From Jiangella alkaliphila (GTDB lineage Bacteria > Actinomycetota > Actinomycetes > Jiangellales > Jiangellaceae): a stretch of 64,000 nucleotides of DNA. This document shows positions 30,585 through 39,271 of the stretch, piece after piece. Positions within the stretch are counted from its first letter, which is position 1. Each line of letters opens with the position of its first letter. Location of the stretch: the NCBI RefSeq assembly GCF_900105925.1, contig NZ_LT629791.1, positions 868,001-932,000 of the forward strand, in the 5' to 3' direction. The notes under the pieces are model-generated. The model was given only the letters and a program-made list of their open reading frames with translations, made no database searches and was not told the origin of the DNA. The position numbers were made by a program, and so were the translations under genes.

Positions 30585-31705
30585 TCGGCCTCCAGCAGCT
30601 CGCGGGTCGGGGTGTGCCGGACGACGCCGTCGTGGGTGACGGCGGCGCCGTCGACGATCTCGTCGGCGAAGTCTGGCGTGACCTTGCCGTCGGCCGTCAT
30701 CAGCAGGACGAGGTTCACGATGTTGGCGGCGAGCAGCCGGCTCGCGTGCACGGGCAGCTGGCTGGGCACGTTGAGCCCGCCCCACAGCAAGGCGCCGCCG
30801 ACGACGATCTCCGCGCCGGCGACGCTGCCCTCGACGTTGCCGCCGGACTCCGCCGCGAGGTCGACGACGACGCTGCCGGGCCGCATCGCCTCGACCGCGG
30901 GCCGCTCCACCAGCAGCGGCGCGGACCGGCCCGGCACGGCCGCCGTCGTGATCAGCACGTCGGACGCGGACACGTGCGGCGCCAGCAGGTCGCGCTGCAG
31001 CTGGGCGCGCTCCTCGGTCATCTCCCGGGCATAGCCGCCGGCGCCCTCGAGGCTCGGCAGGTCCAGCTCGACGAACTTCGCGCCGAGGCTGCGGACCTCG
31101 TCGGCCGACGCCGCGCGGACGTCGTAGGCCTGCACCCGGGCGCCGAGCCGGCGCGCCGTCGCGATGGCCTGTAGCCCGGCCACGCCGGCGCCGAGGACCA
31201 GCACCTCGGCCGGCGGGATCGTCCCGGCGGCGGTCATCGAGAGCGGGAAGAACCGGGGCAGCTTCTCCGCCGCGACCAGCACCGCGCGGTACCCGCCGAC
31301 CAGCGCCTGCGACGTGAGCGCGTCCATCGACTGCGCCCGCGAGATGCGCGGCACCAGCTCCAGCGAGAACGCCGTCACGCCGGCGTCGCGGGCGGCGCGG
31401 ACGACGTCCAGCTCCTGCGTCGCGGGCAGCAGCGAGACGGTGACGGCGCCGCCGCGCAGCGCCGCGAGCCGGTCCGGCGGCAGCGGCTGCACAGAGAGCA
31501 CGACGTCGGCGCCGGCGAGCACGTCGCCGCTTGCGATGGTCGCGCCGGCCGCCTCGTACGCCTCGTCGGGATGCAGCGCGCCCCGACCGGCCCCGGATTC
31601 GACGGCGACCTCGAGGCCGGCACTGGTCAGTCGGCCGACAAGGTCAGGGACAAGCGCCACCCGGCGTTCGTGGTCACGGGTCTCGGCAACGACGACGACC
31701 TTCAT
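30581..31705 (-). CDS. pntAa: NAD(P) transhydrogenase subunit alpha part 1
   Basis: 374-residue cytoplasmic NAD(H)-binding domain I, related to alanine dehydrogenase. Landmarks: the MKVVVVAETRDHERRVALVP opening, the RISRAQSMDALTSQALVGGYRAVL segment, the Rossmann motif VLVLGAGVAGLQAIATARRLGA with the acid replaced by Y-D in VQAYDVR, and TTAAVPGRSAPLLV. It delivers hydride from NADH to domain III. First gene of the pnt operon; no regulatory motif is obvious upstream. Confidence 0.95.
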   Translation of the reverse strand: MKVVVVAETRDHERRVALVPDLVGRLTSAGLEVAVESGAGRGALHPDEAYEAAGATIASGDVLAGADVVLSVQPLPPDRLAALRGGAVTVSLLPATQELDVVRAARDAGVTAFSLELVPRISRAQSMDALTSQALVGGYRAVLVAAEKLPRFFPLSMTAAGTIPPAEVLVLGAGVAGLQAIATARRLGARVQAYDVRAASADEVRSLGAKFVELDLPSLEGAGGYAREMTEERAQLQRDLLAPHVSASDVLITTAAVPGRSAPLLVERPAVEAMRPGSVVVDLAAESGGNVEGSVAGAEIVVGGALLWGGLNVPSQLPVHASRLLAANIVNLVLLMTADGKVTPDFADEIVDGAAVTHDGVVRHTPTRELLEAE

Positions 31706-31858
31706 CGCCCGCAGACGTTACCCGCCGACTACGGGTGATCGACAGGGGCTCGCCACGTGTTGGTCGGTCCCGTAGGGGAAGAGCCCTCCCGTGGATGGAG
31801 ACGAAACACGGTTCACCGGGGACAATGGAAGTGCAACATCCCCGAGAAAGGACACGCC

Positions 31859-32041
31859 ATGGGCAAGAACACCACCTGGATCGTCGGAGGAGCGGCCGCG
31901 GTGATCCTCGCGCTCTGGCTGCTGCCCTGGTGGCTCTTCCTGATCGTCGTGATCGGCGTCCCGGTCGCCGGTTACCTCATGCTCGACCCGTCCCAGCGGC
32001 GCAAGCTTCGCAACCGCCGCAACCGGCAGATCGGCCAGTAG
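31859..32041 (+). CDS. Small two-helix membrane protein
   Basis: 60-residue protein with two membrane segments (IVGGAAAVILALWLLPWWLFLIVVIGVPVAGYL, close together) and a strongly basic C-terminus (RRKLRNRRNRQ). ATG follows GAAAGGA. It could be an integral membrane or peptidoglycan-associated small protein. No relatives recognised and no operon partner; it lies between the pnt operon and the GH16 genes. Confidence 0.7.
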   Translation: MGKNTTWIVGGAAAVILALWLLPWWLFLIVVIGVPVAGYLMLDPSQRRKLRNRRNRQIGQ

Positions 32042-32120
32042 CTCAGCCGTAGATGGCTGATTCACATTGTAGACACCGGACCCGCATGGTCTTAGGCTCC
32101 TCGGTGACGAGGAGGTCGCC

Positions 32121-33311
32121 ATGCGGGTCCGTGCGTTCATCACTCTGGTTCTGGCCGGGTCGCTGCCGCCGATCATCGGAGGCCTGCCCGCGCTGGCCGA
32201 GGCCGAGGTCCTCGCGGCACCACCGGACTACGCACTGAGCTGGGCCGACGAGTTCAACACGACCTCCGTCGACACCACCCGCTGGAGCTTCCGCACGAAC
32301 ACGCCCTGGAACGCCTGGAGCACGCAGCGGCCCGAGAACGTCACCGTCGGCGGCGGCGCGATGACCGTGCATCTGTGTCCCGTCGGCCGGTCCGGCCCGG
32401 GCTGCACGCAGACCTTCGCCACGACGCTCTACACCGGCGGCGGGCTGATCAGCAAGGATCGGCCTCGCTACGGCTACTACGAGGTCCGGGCGCGCACCAA
32501 TGTGGGCAGCGGCTGGCACACCGCGTTCTGGTCGGCGCGACAGGGCGGCACCGGGCCGCGCACCGAGATCGACGGCTTCGAGATCGACTCGCACGTCCCG
32601 GACCAGATCCGCCACAACGTCATCGCCTGGGACCACGGCGGCACGCTCACCAGCAAGATCTATGGCGTCGGCTTCGACAGCTCGGCGGACTGGCACGTCT
32701 ACGGCTACGAGTGGACCGAGGACTCCCTCCGGTTCTACGTCGACGGCACGCTGAAATGGAGCACGCCGTACGCAGCGGGCACCTATGCGCACGACTTCCC
32801 CAACGTCTGGCTCACCGCGATCGCCATCGACCTCAACGACAGCCCCGGCGTCGACGACAGCGCGCTGCCCGGCCGCGTGCAGTTCGACTACGTCCGCTTC
32901 TACGAACGCGACGCCTACGGCGACAACAACACGCCCACCGGCGGGTACGCCGAGTCCGGCACCGGCTGGGCCGACTCGTCCCTGCCCGCGTTCGGGCGGT
33001 TGACCAACCGCTTCACCTGCGACCCGGGCACCTCTGCGCACTGGACGGTCCGGCCGCCCGCCACCGGCACGTACCGCGCCTACTTCTACCGGGTCGGCGG
33101 CACCGGCGGGCAGGCCGACGCCCCTGTGACCGTGGCCGACGGCGGCACCACGCTCGCGACCGCCCCGGTGAACTTCAGCACCACGGGGAACGCCTGGGTG
33201 CCCGTCGGCGGCACGTTGTCGCTGACCGAGGACCGCCCGTACACCGTCCGCGTCGCCCGGACCGGCGCCGGCTGCATCCGCGCCGACGCCGTCAAGTTCG
33301 TCCGCCAGTGA
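32121..33311 (+). CDS. Secreted GH16 glycosidase with golvesin-like C-terminal domain
   Basis: 396-residue exported enzyme. A signal peptide covers about residues 1-27. The GH16 jelly roll spans 35-270: SWADEFNTTSVDTTRW, GGLISKDRPRYGYYEVRAR and the catalytic EIDGFE motif with nucleophile and acid/base Glu, then YGYEWTEDSLRFYVDG and FDYVRFYE. The C-terminal 120 residues form a golvesin/Xly-type carbohydrate-binding domain (GGYAESGTGWADSS to CIRADAVKFVRQ). It should cleave beta-glucans, galactans or similar polymers; the exact substrate cannot be told. The next gene is a larger paralogue 32 bases on. Confidence 0.9.
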   Translation: MRVRAFITLVLAGSLPPIIGGLPALAEAEVLAAPPDYALSWADEFNTTSVDTTRWSFRTNTPWNAWSTQRPENVTVGGGAMTVHLCPVGRSGPGCTQTFATTLYTGGGLISKDRPRYGYYEVRARTNVGSGWHTAFWSARQGGTGPRTEIDGFEIDSHVPDQIRHNVIAWDHGGTLTSKIYGVGFDSSADWHVYGYEWTEDSLRFYVDGTLKWSTPYAAGTYAHDFPNVWLTAIAIDLNDSPGVDDSALPGRVQFDYVRFYERDAYGDNNTPTGGYAESGTGWADSSLPAFGRLTNRFTCDPGTSAHWTVRPPATGTYRAYFYRVGGTGGQADAPVTVADGGTTLATAPVNFSTTGNAWVPVGGTLSLTEDRPYTVRVARTGAGCIRADAVKFVRQ

Positions 33312-33343
33312 TCCCCGCCCCCGCTCGTCCAGGAGGTCATCAC

Positions 33344-35986
33344 GTGATCGTCCCCGCCCGGCGTACCCGCGTCCGGTCCACGCTCGCATTGACGGTCGTC
33401 GCCGGCCTGAGCGCGGCGACGCTGTCGGTCGCACCCGCGGTCGAGCCCGCCGCCGCCGAGCCCGTCGCGGAGCCGGCCGCCGCCGAGCCCGTGTCGCCGT
33501 TGCCCGGCTATGAGTTGGCCTGGGCCGACGAGTTCGACGGCACCGAGCCCGACGGCACCGGGCTGGCCACCGACGACTGGTACTACCGCGAGAGCGAGAA
33601 GGCGGTCTGCTCCAACTCGCCGGACAACGTGACGGTCGCGGACGGCCTGCTGCACATCGCGCTGAAGCGCGAGGACCGCAACGGCATGGAGTACACCTGC
33701 GGCGGCGTGATCAGCAAGGAGTGGTTCGGCTACGGCTACTACGAGACCCGCGCGCAGCTCTGGGGCGACCAGGGCTTCCACTCGGCGATGTGGACGACCG
33801 GACTGTCGGACGCCATGCCGGACACCCCGGAGTACAAGGGGCCGAACAACCGCATCAACGAGATCGACGGGTTCGAGATCGACTCGCACGCGCCGGACAA
33901 GGTCCAGCACCACTCGCACTGGTTCGTGCCCGCGCACATCGGCAACCAGGGCGGCGTCTACACCGGGCCGGACAGCTCCGACGGCTACCACACGTACGGC
34001 TTCGAGTGGCTGCCGAACGAGATCCGCTGGTACGTCGACGGCGTGCTCGCACGGGTGCAGCCGTACTCGGGCCCGCACGGGCTGCAGAGCATCTGGCTGA
34101 CGACGCTGGGCTACACCGCGCCGGTCGACGAGACGAACCTGCCGGGCGTTACCACCTGGGACTACTTCCGCTACTACGCGCCTGCCGACGACGGGAACGG
34201 CACCACGCCGGGCAGCGTCGTCGTCGACAACGGCGAGGCCGGCTACGCGGAGTCGGGCGGCTGGGAGAACACCGGCGAGGCGTTCGGGTTCCAGGACCGC
34301 GAGACCCGCCGCTCGACCGGCGCGGACTCGACGGCCACCTGGACGCCGGCGCTCGACGACGCCGGCGAGTACGAGGTGTACGTCTGGAACCCCAGCTTCC
34401 TCGCCACCGGGCACACGGCCGCGCGGTACACCGTCATGCATGCGGGCGGCAGCACCGACGTCGTCGTCGACCAGAAGACCGCCGGCCAGCGCTGGGTGAG
34501 CCTCGGCTCGTACGACCTGACGCCGGGCGCGGGCCACGGCGTGCGGCTGGCCGGCGACCCGTCCGGTGCGGGCACGCTGCGCGCCGACGCCGCCAGGTTC
34601 ACCCCGGCGATCGTGGTGGACGACGCCGGCTCCGGCTACTCCGAGGCGGGGACGTGGGCCGGGTCGTCGGCGGTGACCGGCTGGGGCGGCAGCGGCACCC
34701 GCTACGCCAGCGGGTCGAGCTCGACCGCGCGCTGGACCCCCGACCTGCCCTCGGGCGGCGCGTACGACGTCTACGCGTGGACCCCCGCCGACGCGCTGAA
34801 CACCGACGGCGCCCGGTTCACCGTCGCGCACGCCGGCGGCAGCACGGTCGTGCCGTCGGACGGCGTCGAGGACCGGTGGACGCACCTGGGCCGGTACTCC
34901 TTCGAGGCCGGCGCCGGCTACGTCGAGCTGGGCAAGGACTTCGGCGTCACCGGCTTCATGCGCGCCGACGCGGTGAAGTTCGTCCCAGCGCCGACGGGGC
35001 CCGACGCGGCGCCGCCGCAGGCACCGACCGGGGTTCACGGGACCGTCGACGCGACCCCGGCCACGGGCGACGCCGTGCTCACCTGGCAGTGGCGCCCGTC
35101 CGGCCAGACGGACGTCGCCGGCTACCACGTCTACCTCGACGGGCAGCGCGTGAGCTGGCAGCCGGTGGTGCGTCCGTCGTTCCGCATGCGGGAGATGCGG
35201 GCCGGCCAGCGCCACCAGATCACGGTGACCGCCGTCGACAGCGCCGGGCGCGAGTCGGCGCCGTCCCGCCCGGCACCGGTCCGCGTCCCGGTCGACACCC
35301 AGGCGCCCGCCGCGCCCACCGGGCTGACCGGTGAGGCGGCGAACGGACGCGCCATCCTGTACTGGTCGCAGAACACCGAGGTCGACCTGCTCGGCTACAA
35401 CGTCTACGCCGACGGCGCGCTGGTGAACCCGAAGGGACCGGTCGGGCACATCGCCGACCCGGGCTTCACCCGGCTGGGCTTCCCGGTCGAGGAGCTGGCC
35501 AACGGCGAGGCGGTGCGGCTGGAGATCCGCGCGGTCGACCTGTCCGGCCACGAGTCGCCGCCGGCCGCCGTCTCCGTCACCCCGCTCCCGATGAGCCTCG
35601 TCGGCGTCACCGACCCTCAGTACAGCGAGCAGGGGACGTGGACCGGATCGAGCGTGCCGGGCTGGCTGCGCTCCAGCACCCGGACCAGCAACGTCACGAC
35701 GGCGACGGCCACCTGGCGGCCGGACCTGCCCGCGGCCGGCGGCTACGACGTCTACGCCTGGGTGCCCAACCACGCCAACAGCACGACGGCCGCCCGGTAC
35801 ACCGTCACCCACGCCGGCGGTCAGGACACCGTCGACGTCGACCAGACCACCGGCGGCAACCAGTGGATCCTGCTCGGCCGGTACGACTTCGCCGCCGGGA
35901 CGGACGGCGACGTCACCGTCTCCAATGCCGCCGGCGGCGGCATGTACCTGCGCACCAGCGCCGTGAAGTTCGTCCCGGCCGGCTGA
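33344..35986 (+). CDS. Large secreted GH16 enzyme with three golvesin-like and two FN3-like domains
   Basis: 880 residues from a GTG eight bases after AGGAGG. A signal peptide is followed by an EPAAAEPVAEPAAAEP linker. The GH16 domain (about 55-290) has WADEFDGTEPDGTGL, the catalytic EIDGFE and YGFEWLPNEIRWYVDG. Then come two golvesin-like domains (VDNGEAGYAESGGWEN; VDDAGSGYSEAGTWAG), two FN3-like domains (from about 555 and 650) and a third golvesin-like domain (TDPQYSEQGTWTGSS to YLRTSAVKFVPAG). The many binding modules suggest action on an insoluble polymer. It is probably co-transcribed with the smaller GH16 gene. Confidence 0.9.
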   Translation: MIVPARRTRVRSTLALTVVAGLSAATLSVAPAVEPAAAEPVAEPAAAEPVSPLPGYELAWADEFDGTEPDGTGLATDDWYYRESEKAVCSNSPDNVTVADGLLHIALKREDRNGMEYTCGGVISKEWFGYGYYETRAQLWGDQGFHSAMWTTGLSDAMPDTPEYKGPNNRINEIDGFEIDSHAPDKVQHHSHWFVPAHIGNQGGVYTGPDSSDGYHTYGFEWLPNEIRWYVDGVLARVQPYSGPHGLQSIWLTTLGYTAPVDETNLPGVTTWDYFRYYAPADDGNGTTPGSVVVDNGEAGYAESGGWENTGEAFGFQDRETRRSTGADSTATWTPALDDAGEYEVYVWNPSFLATGHTAARYTVMHAGGSTDVVVDQKTAGQRWVSLGSYDLTPGAGHGVRLAGDPSGAGTLRADAARFTPAIVVDDAGSGYSEAGTWAGSSAVTGWGGSGTRYASGSSSTARWTPDLPSGGAYDVYAWTPADALNTDGARFTVAHAGGSTVVPSDGVEDRWTHLGRYSFEAGAGYVELGKDFGVTGFMRADAVKFVPAPTGPDAAPPQAPTGVHGTVDATPATGDAVLTWQWRPSGQTDVAGYHVYLDGQRVSWQPVVRPSFRMREMRAGQRHQITVTAVDSAGRESAPSRPAPVRVPVDTQAPAAPTGLTGEAANGRAILYWSQNTEVDLLGYNVYADGALVNPKGPVGHIADPGFTRLGFPVEELANGEAVRLEIRAVDLSGHESPPAAVSVTPLPMSLVGVTDPQYSEQGTWTGSSVPGWLRSSTRTSNVTTATATWRPDLPAAGGYDVYAWVPNHANSTTAARYTVTHAGGQDTVDVDQTTGGNQWILLGRYDFAAGTDGDVTVSNAAGGGMYLRTSAVKFVPAG

Positions 35987-35990
35987 CGGG

Positions 35991-38900
35991 TCAGGCCCGG
36001 CGCAGCCGCAACGTCACGATCTGGAACGGCCGCAGTCGAAGCGTCACGCCGTCACCGCCGGTGACCAGCGCTGACGCTTCGACCGGCCGCTCCAGCAGGT
36101 CGGTCTCCTCGACGCCGGCCACCGGGAACGACGGGGTCAGCGTCGCCGAGGTCCGGCCGCCGCGTGCCTCGTAGAGCCGGACGACGACGTCGCCGGAGCG
36201 GTCGTCGGCCAGCTTGACCGCCGACACGACGACCGAACCGCCGGACACCCGGACCAGCGGCTCGACCTCGTGCCCGGCGCCCTCGACGAGGCGCGGCGGC
36301 AGGTTCAGCGCGTAGCCCTCGCGCACCGCGTCGTCGATCGACGCGCCGGGCACCAGCGAGTACCGCAGCGTGTGCACGCCCTGGTCGGTCTCGGGGTCGG
36401 GGTAGCGCGGCGCGCGCAGCAGCGACAGCCGCACGGTCGTCGTCGTGCCGCCGCCCGGCGCGCCGCCACGGCGCACGTCGTGGCCGTAGGTCGAGTCGTT
36501 GACCAGCGCGACGCCGTAGCCGGGCTCCTCGAGGTGCACGAACCGGTGCGCGCACACCTCGAACCTGGCCGCGTCCCACGACGTGTTCTCGTGCGTCGGG
36601 CGGTAGTGGTGCCCGAACTGCGTCTCGTACGCCGCCCGCTGCGTCTGCAGGTCGAGCGGGAAGGCCGCCTTCAGGAACTTCTCCCGCTCGTGCCAGTCGG
36701 CCTCGGTGGTGACGTCGACGCGCTTGGCGCCGGGTTCGAGGGCGATCTCCTGGACGACGTGCGAGTCGCCGAAGGTGCGCGCCACCCGGACGGTGGACGG
36801 CCCGGCGGCGCTCAGCTCGTCGACGTCCACGAGGTCGGTGACGGTGTTGCGGTAGAACTCGTCGACGTCCCAGGCGTCCCACTGGTTGGGGAGGTCCTGG
36901 TGCAGCTGCAGCAGGTTGGCGGGACCCGCGAGCACCTCGCGGCCGGCCTCGAGGTCGAGCACCGACGTCAGCAGCCCGCGGCCGTCGACGGTCACCCGCA
37001 GCAGGCCGTTGTCGAGCACGTAGCCGCCGTCGGCCGGGGTGACGGCGGTCGCCGGCGCGGACTCGGTCAGCGCCACAGGGGTCGCCGCGAAGGCGGGCAC
37101 GTCGCAGCGGCCGTGCGGCGCGGCGTTGAACGCGACACTGGTGCTGCCGGACCCGGCCAGCGCCTGCTGCGCGCGGCCGACGATCTCGGTCAGCTCGGCG
37201 GCGATGCGCGCGTACTGGTCGCGCGCCTCACGGTGCACCCAGGCGATCGACGAGCCGGGCAGGATGTCGTGGAACTGGTTGAGCAGGACCTGCTTCCAGA
37301 TGCGGTCCAGGTCGTCGTGCGGGTACTCGGCCAGGCCCGCCACGGCCGCCGTCGCCGACCACAGCTCGGCCTCGTGCAGCAGGTGCTCGCTGCGCCGGTT
37401 GCCCTGCTTGGTCTTGGCCTGCGACGTGTACGTGGCGCGGTGGATCTCGAGGTACAGCTCGCCGGACCACACCGGCGCATCGGGGTACTCGGCCTCGGCG
37501 GCGGCGAAGAAGTCGGCCGGCTTCTCGATGGTGACCCGCGGCGAGCCCTCCAGGTCGGCCGTCCGGCGCGCCTGGGCGATCATCTCGCGGGTGGGCCCGC
37601 CGCCGCCGTCGCCCCAGCCGAACGGGACCAGCGAGCGGTTGGCGTCGCCCTTGTCGCGGAAGTTGCGGACGGCGTGCGCCAGCTCGCCGCCGGACAGGTC
37701 GGAGTTGTAGGTGTCGACCGGCGGGAAGTGGGTGAAGACGCGGGTGCCGTCGAGCCCCTCCCACCAGAACGTGTGGTGCGGAAAGACGTTCTGCTTGTTC
37801 CACGAGATCTTCTGGGTGAGGAACCAGCGCGACCCCGACAGCGCGACCAGCTGCGGCAACGCGGGCGAGTAGCCGAACGAGTCGGGCAGCCAGACCTCCT
37901 GCGTGTCGACGCCGAACGTCTCGAGGAAGTACCGCTTGCCGTGCACCAGCTGCCGGGCCATCGCCTCCGAGCCGGGCAGGTTGGTGTCGGACTCGACCCA
38001 CATGCCGCCGACGGGCACGAACCGGCCGCCCTTGACCTGCGCCGCGACCCGCTCGAAGACCTGCGGGCGGTGCTCCTCGATCCACGCGTACTGCTGCGCC
38101 GACGACATCGCGTAGACGAGGTCGGGGTACTCATCGAGCAGGCTGACCACGTTCGACGTCGTGCGCGCGACCTTGCGGACGGTCTCGCGGACCGGCCACA
38201 GCCACGCGGAGTCGATGTGGGCGTGCCCGACGGCGGAGAGGTGGTGCGCGCTGGCGTTCGCCGGCCTGGTGAGGACGTCGGTGAGGTGCGCCCGGGCGGC
38301 CGCGGCCGTGCCGGCGACGTCCTGCAGGTCCAACGCGTCGAGGGACCGCTCGACGGCGCGCAGCAGCTGCCACCGTCGCGGCTCGCCCTCGGGCAGCTGC
38401 GGCATCAGGCCGCCGATCGCCTGCAGGTCCTGCCAGAGCTCCCACACGTCCCGCTCGAAGACGGCGACGTCGGCCCGGTTGACGCGGTACAGCGGCTCGC
38501 TGCCGGCGGTCGACTTCTCCCCGAGCGGCGTGGCGGCGAACATCGCGTCGCCGCCGGGGAGCAGCTGCGGGTTGCCGGCCGCCTCGACGTAGAGGTCGAT
38601 GCGCTCGCCGCCGATGGCCGGGTCGGCGACCGGCAGCCACGCGTTGCGCGGGTGCAGCCCCTTCACGACCGACCCGTCCGGCCGGTACGCCAACCCCTCG
38701 GCCTGGAAGCCCGGCGAGTGGTCGGCCCAGCCGAGGTCGAGCACCAGCTCGACCCGGCGGCCGGCCGCCTCGGCCGGCACCTCGCCGGTCACGTGGAACC
38801 ACGACGTCCCCCACGGCGGCCCCCAGCGCTCGCCCACCTCGGCCGGGACGTACCGGCCGTCGGCGACCGCCTCGCCGCCGGGCAGCGCGGCCTGCGGCGG

Positions 38901-39038
38901 CACCGGCTCACCCTGGCCGCCGTCGACGTGCCAGACCGTCAGGGATAAGGGCGCGACCGTGCGGTGGACGGCCGGCGCGAGGCGCTGGGTCAGGATTCGC
39001 TTCAGACGGTTCTCGACCAGGGCGCGGTTGTCGTGCAT
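35991..39038 (-). CDS. GH38 alpha-mannosidase
   Basis: 1015 residues from an ATG; GGAGG lies 12 bases upstream, and a longer frame starts at 39113. The N-terminal cap precedes the GH38 catalytic domain: AVGHAHIDSAWLWPVRET binds zinc through H-x-D, and LPDSFGYSPALPQL contains the nucleophile Asp. The middle domain (QNVFPHHTFWWEGLDGTRVFTHFPP; LLNQFHDILPGSS) and the beta-rich C-terminal domains are complete. No signal peptide, so it is cytoplasmic and probably degrades imported mannose oligosaccharides. Convergent with the GH16 genes, four bases apart. Confidence 0.92.
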   Translation of the reverse strand: MHDNRALVENRLKRILTQRLAPAVHRTVAPLSLTVWHVDGGQGEPVPPQAALPGGEAVADGRYVPAEVGERWGPPWGTSWFHVTGEVPAEAAGRRVELVLDLGWADHSPGFQAEGLAYRPDGSVVKGLHPRNAWLPVADPAIGGERIDLYVEAAGNPQLLPGGDAMFAATPLGEKSTAGSEPLYRVNRADVAVFERDVWELWQDLQAIGGLMPQLPEGEPRRWQLLRAVERSLDALDLQDVAGTAAAARAHLTDVLTRPANASAHHLSAVGHAHIDSAWLWPVRETVRKVARTTSNVVSLLDEYPDLVYAMSSAQQYAWIEEHRPQVFERVAAQVKGGRFVPVGGMWVESDTNLPGSEAMARQLVHGKRYFLETFGVDTQEVWLPDSFGYSPALPQLVALSGSRWFLTQKISWNKQNVFPHHTFWWEGLDGTRVFTHFPPVDTYNSDLSGGELAHAVRNFRDKGDANRSLVPFGWGDGGGGPTREMIAQARRTADLEGSPRVTIEKPADFFAAAEAEYPDAPVWSGELYLEIHRATYTSQAKTKQGNRRSEHLLHEAELWSATAAVAGLAEYPHDDLDRIWKQVLLNQFHDILPGSSIAWVHREARDQYARIAAELTEIVGRAQQALAGSGSTSVAFNAAPHGRCDVPAFAATPVALTESAPATAVTPADGGYVLDNGLLRVTVDGRGLLTSVLDLEAGREVLAGPANLLQLHQDLPNQWDAWDVDEFYRNTVTDLVDVDELSAAGPSTVRVARTFGDSHVVQEIALEPGAKRVDVTTEADWHEREKFLKAAFPLDLQTQRAAYETQFGHHYRPTHENTSWDAARFEVCAHRFVHLEEPGYGVALVNDSTYGHDVRRGGAPGGGTTTTVRLSLLRAPRYPDPETDQGVHTLRYSLVPGASIDDAVREGYALNLPPRLVEGAGHEVEPLVRVSGGSVVVSAVKLADDRSGDVVVRLYEARGGRTSATLTPSFPVAGVEETDLLERPVEASALVTGGDGVTLRLRPFQIVTLRLRRA

Positions 39039-39271
39039 GCGGGATTCCAGCCTCCGTCGGACGGACTGCGATGCGAGCCGGGCATCAACGGTACGACGTT
39101 GTGGGAACGACACCAGAGGGGGCCGCGCGGTATACCCGGATTGCGTAATGAAGATCTCAGCGTCGTCTCATGATCAGGCCCCATCGGCGTCGCTACGGTC
39201 GCAGGCGACGTGCCCGGACGGCCCGGGGGCGAGGGTGGGACCGCGGCGTCGCGGTAGGGGCGGAGGACGTC

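Noticed and set aside
36270-38948. Very long plus-strand frame (about 890 codons) opposite the mannosidase
   Set aside because: Composition is Arg/Gly/Val/His-rich without any motif, and the opposite strand encodes a complete GH38 enzyme.
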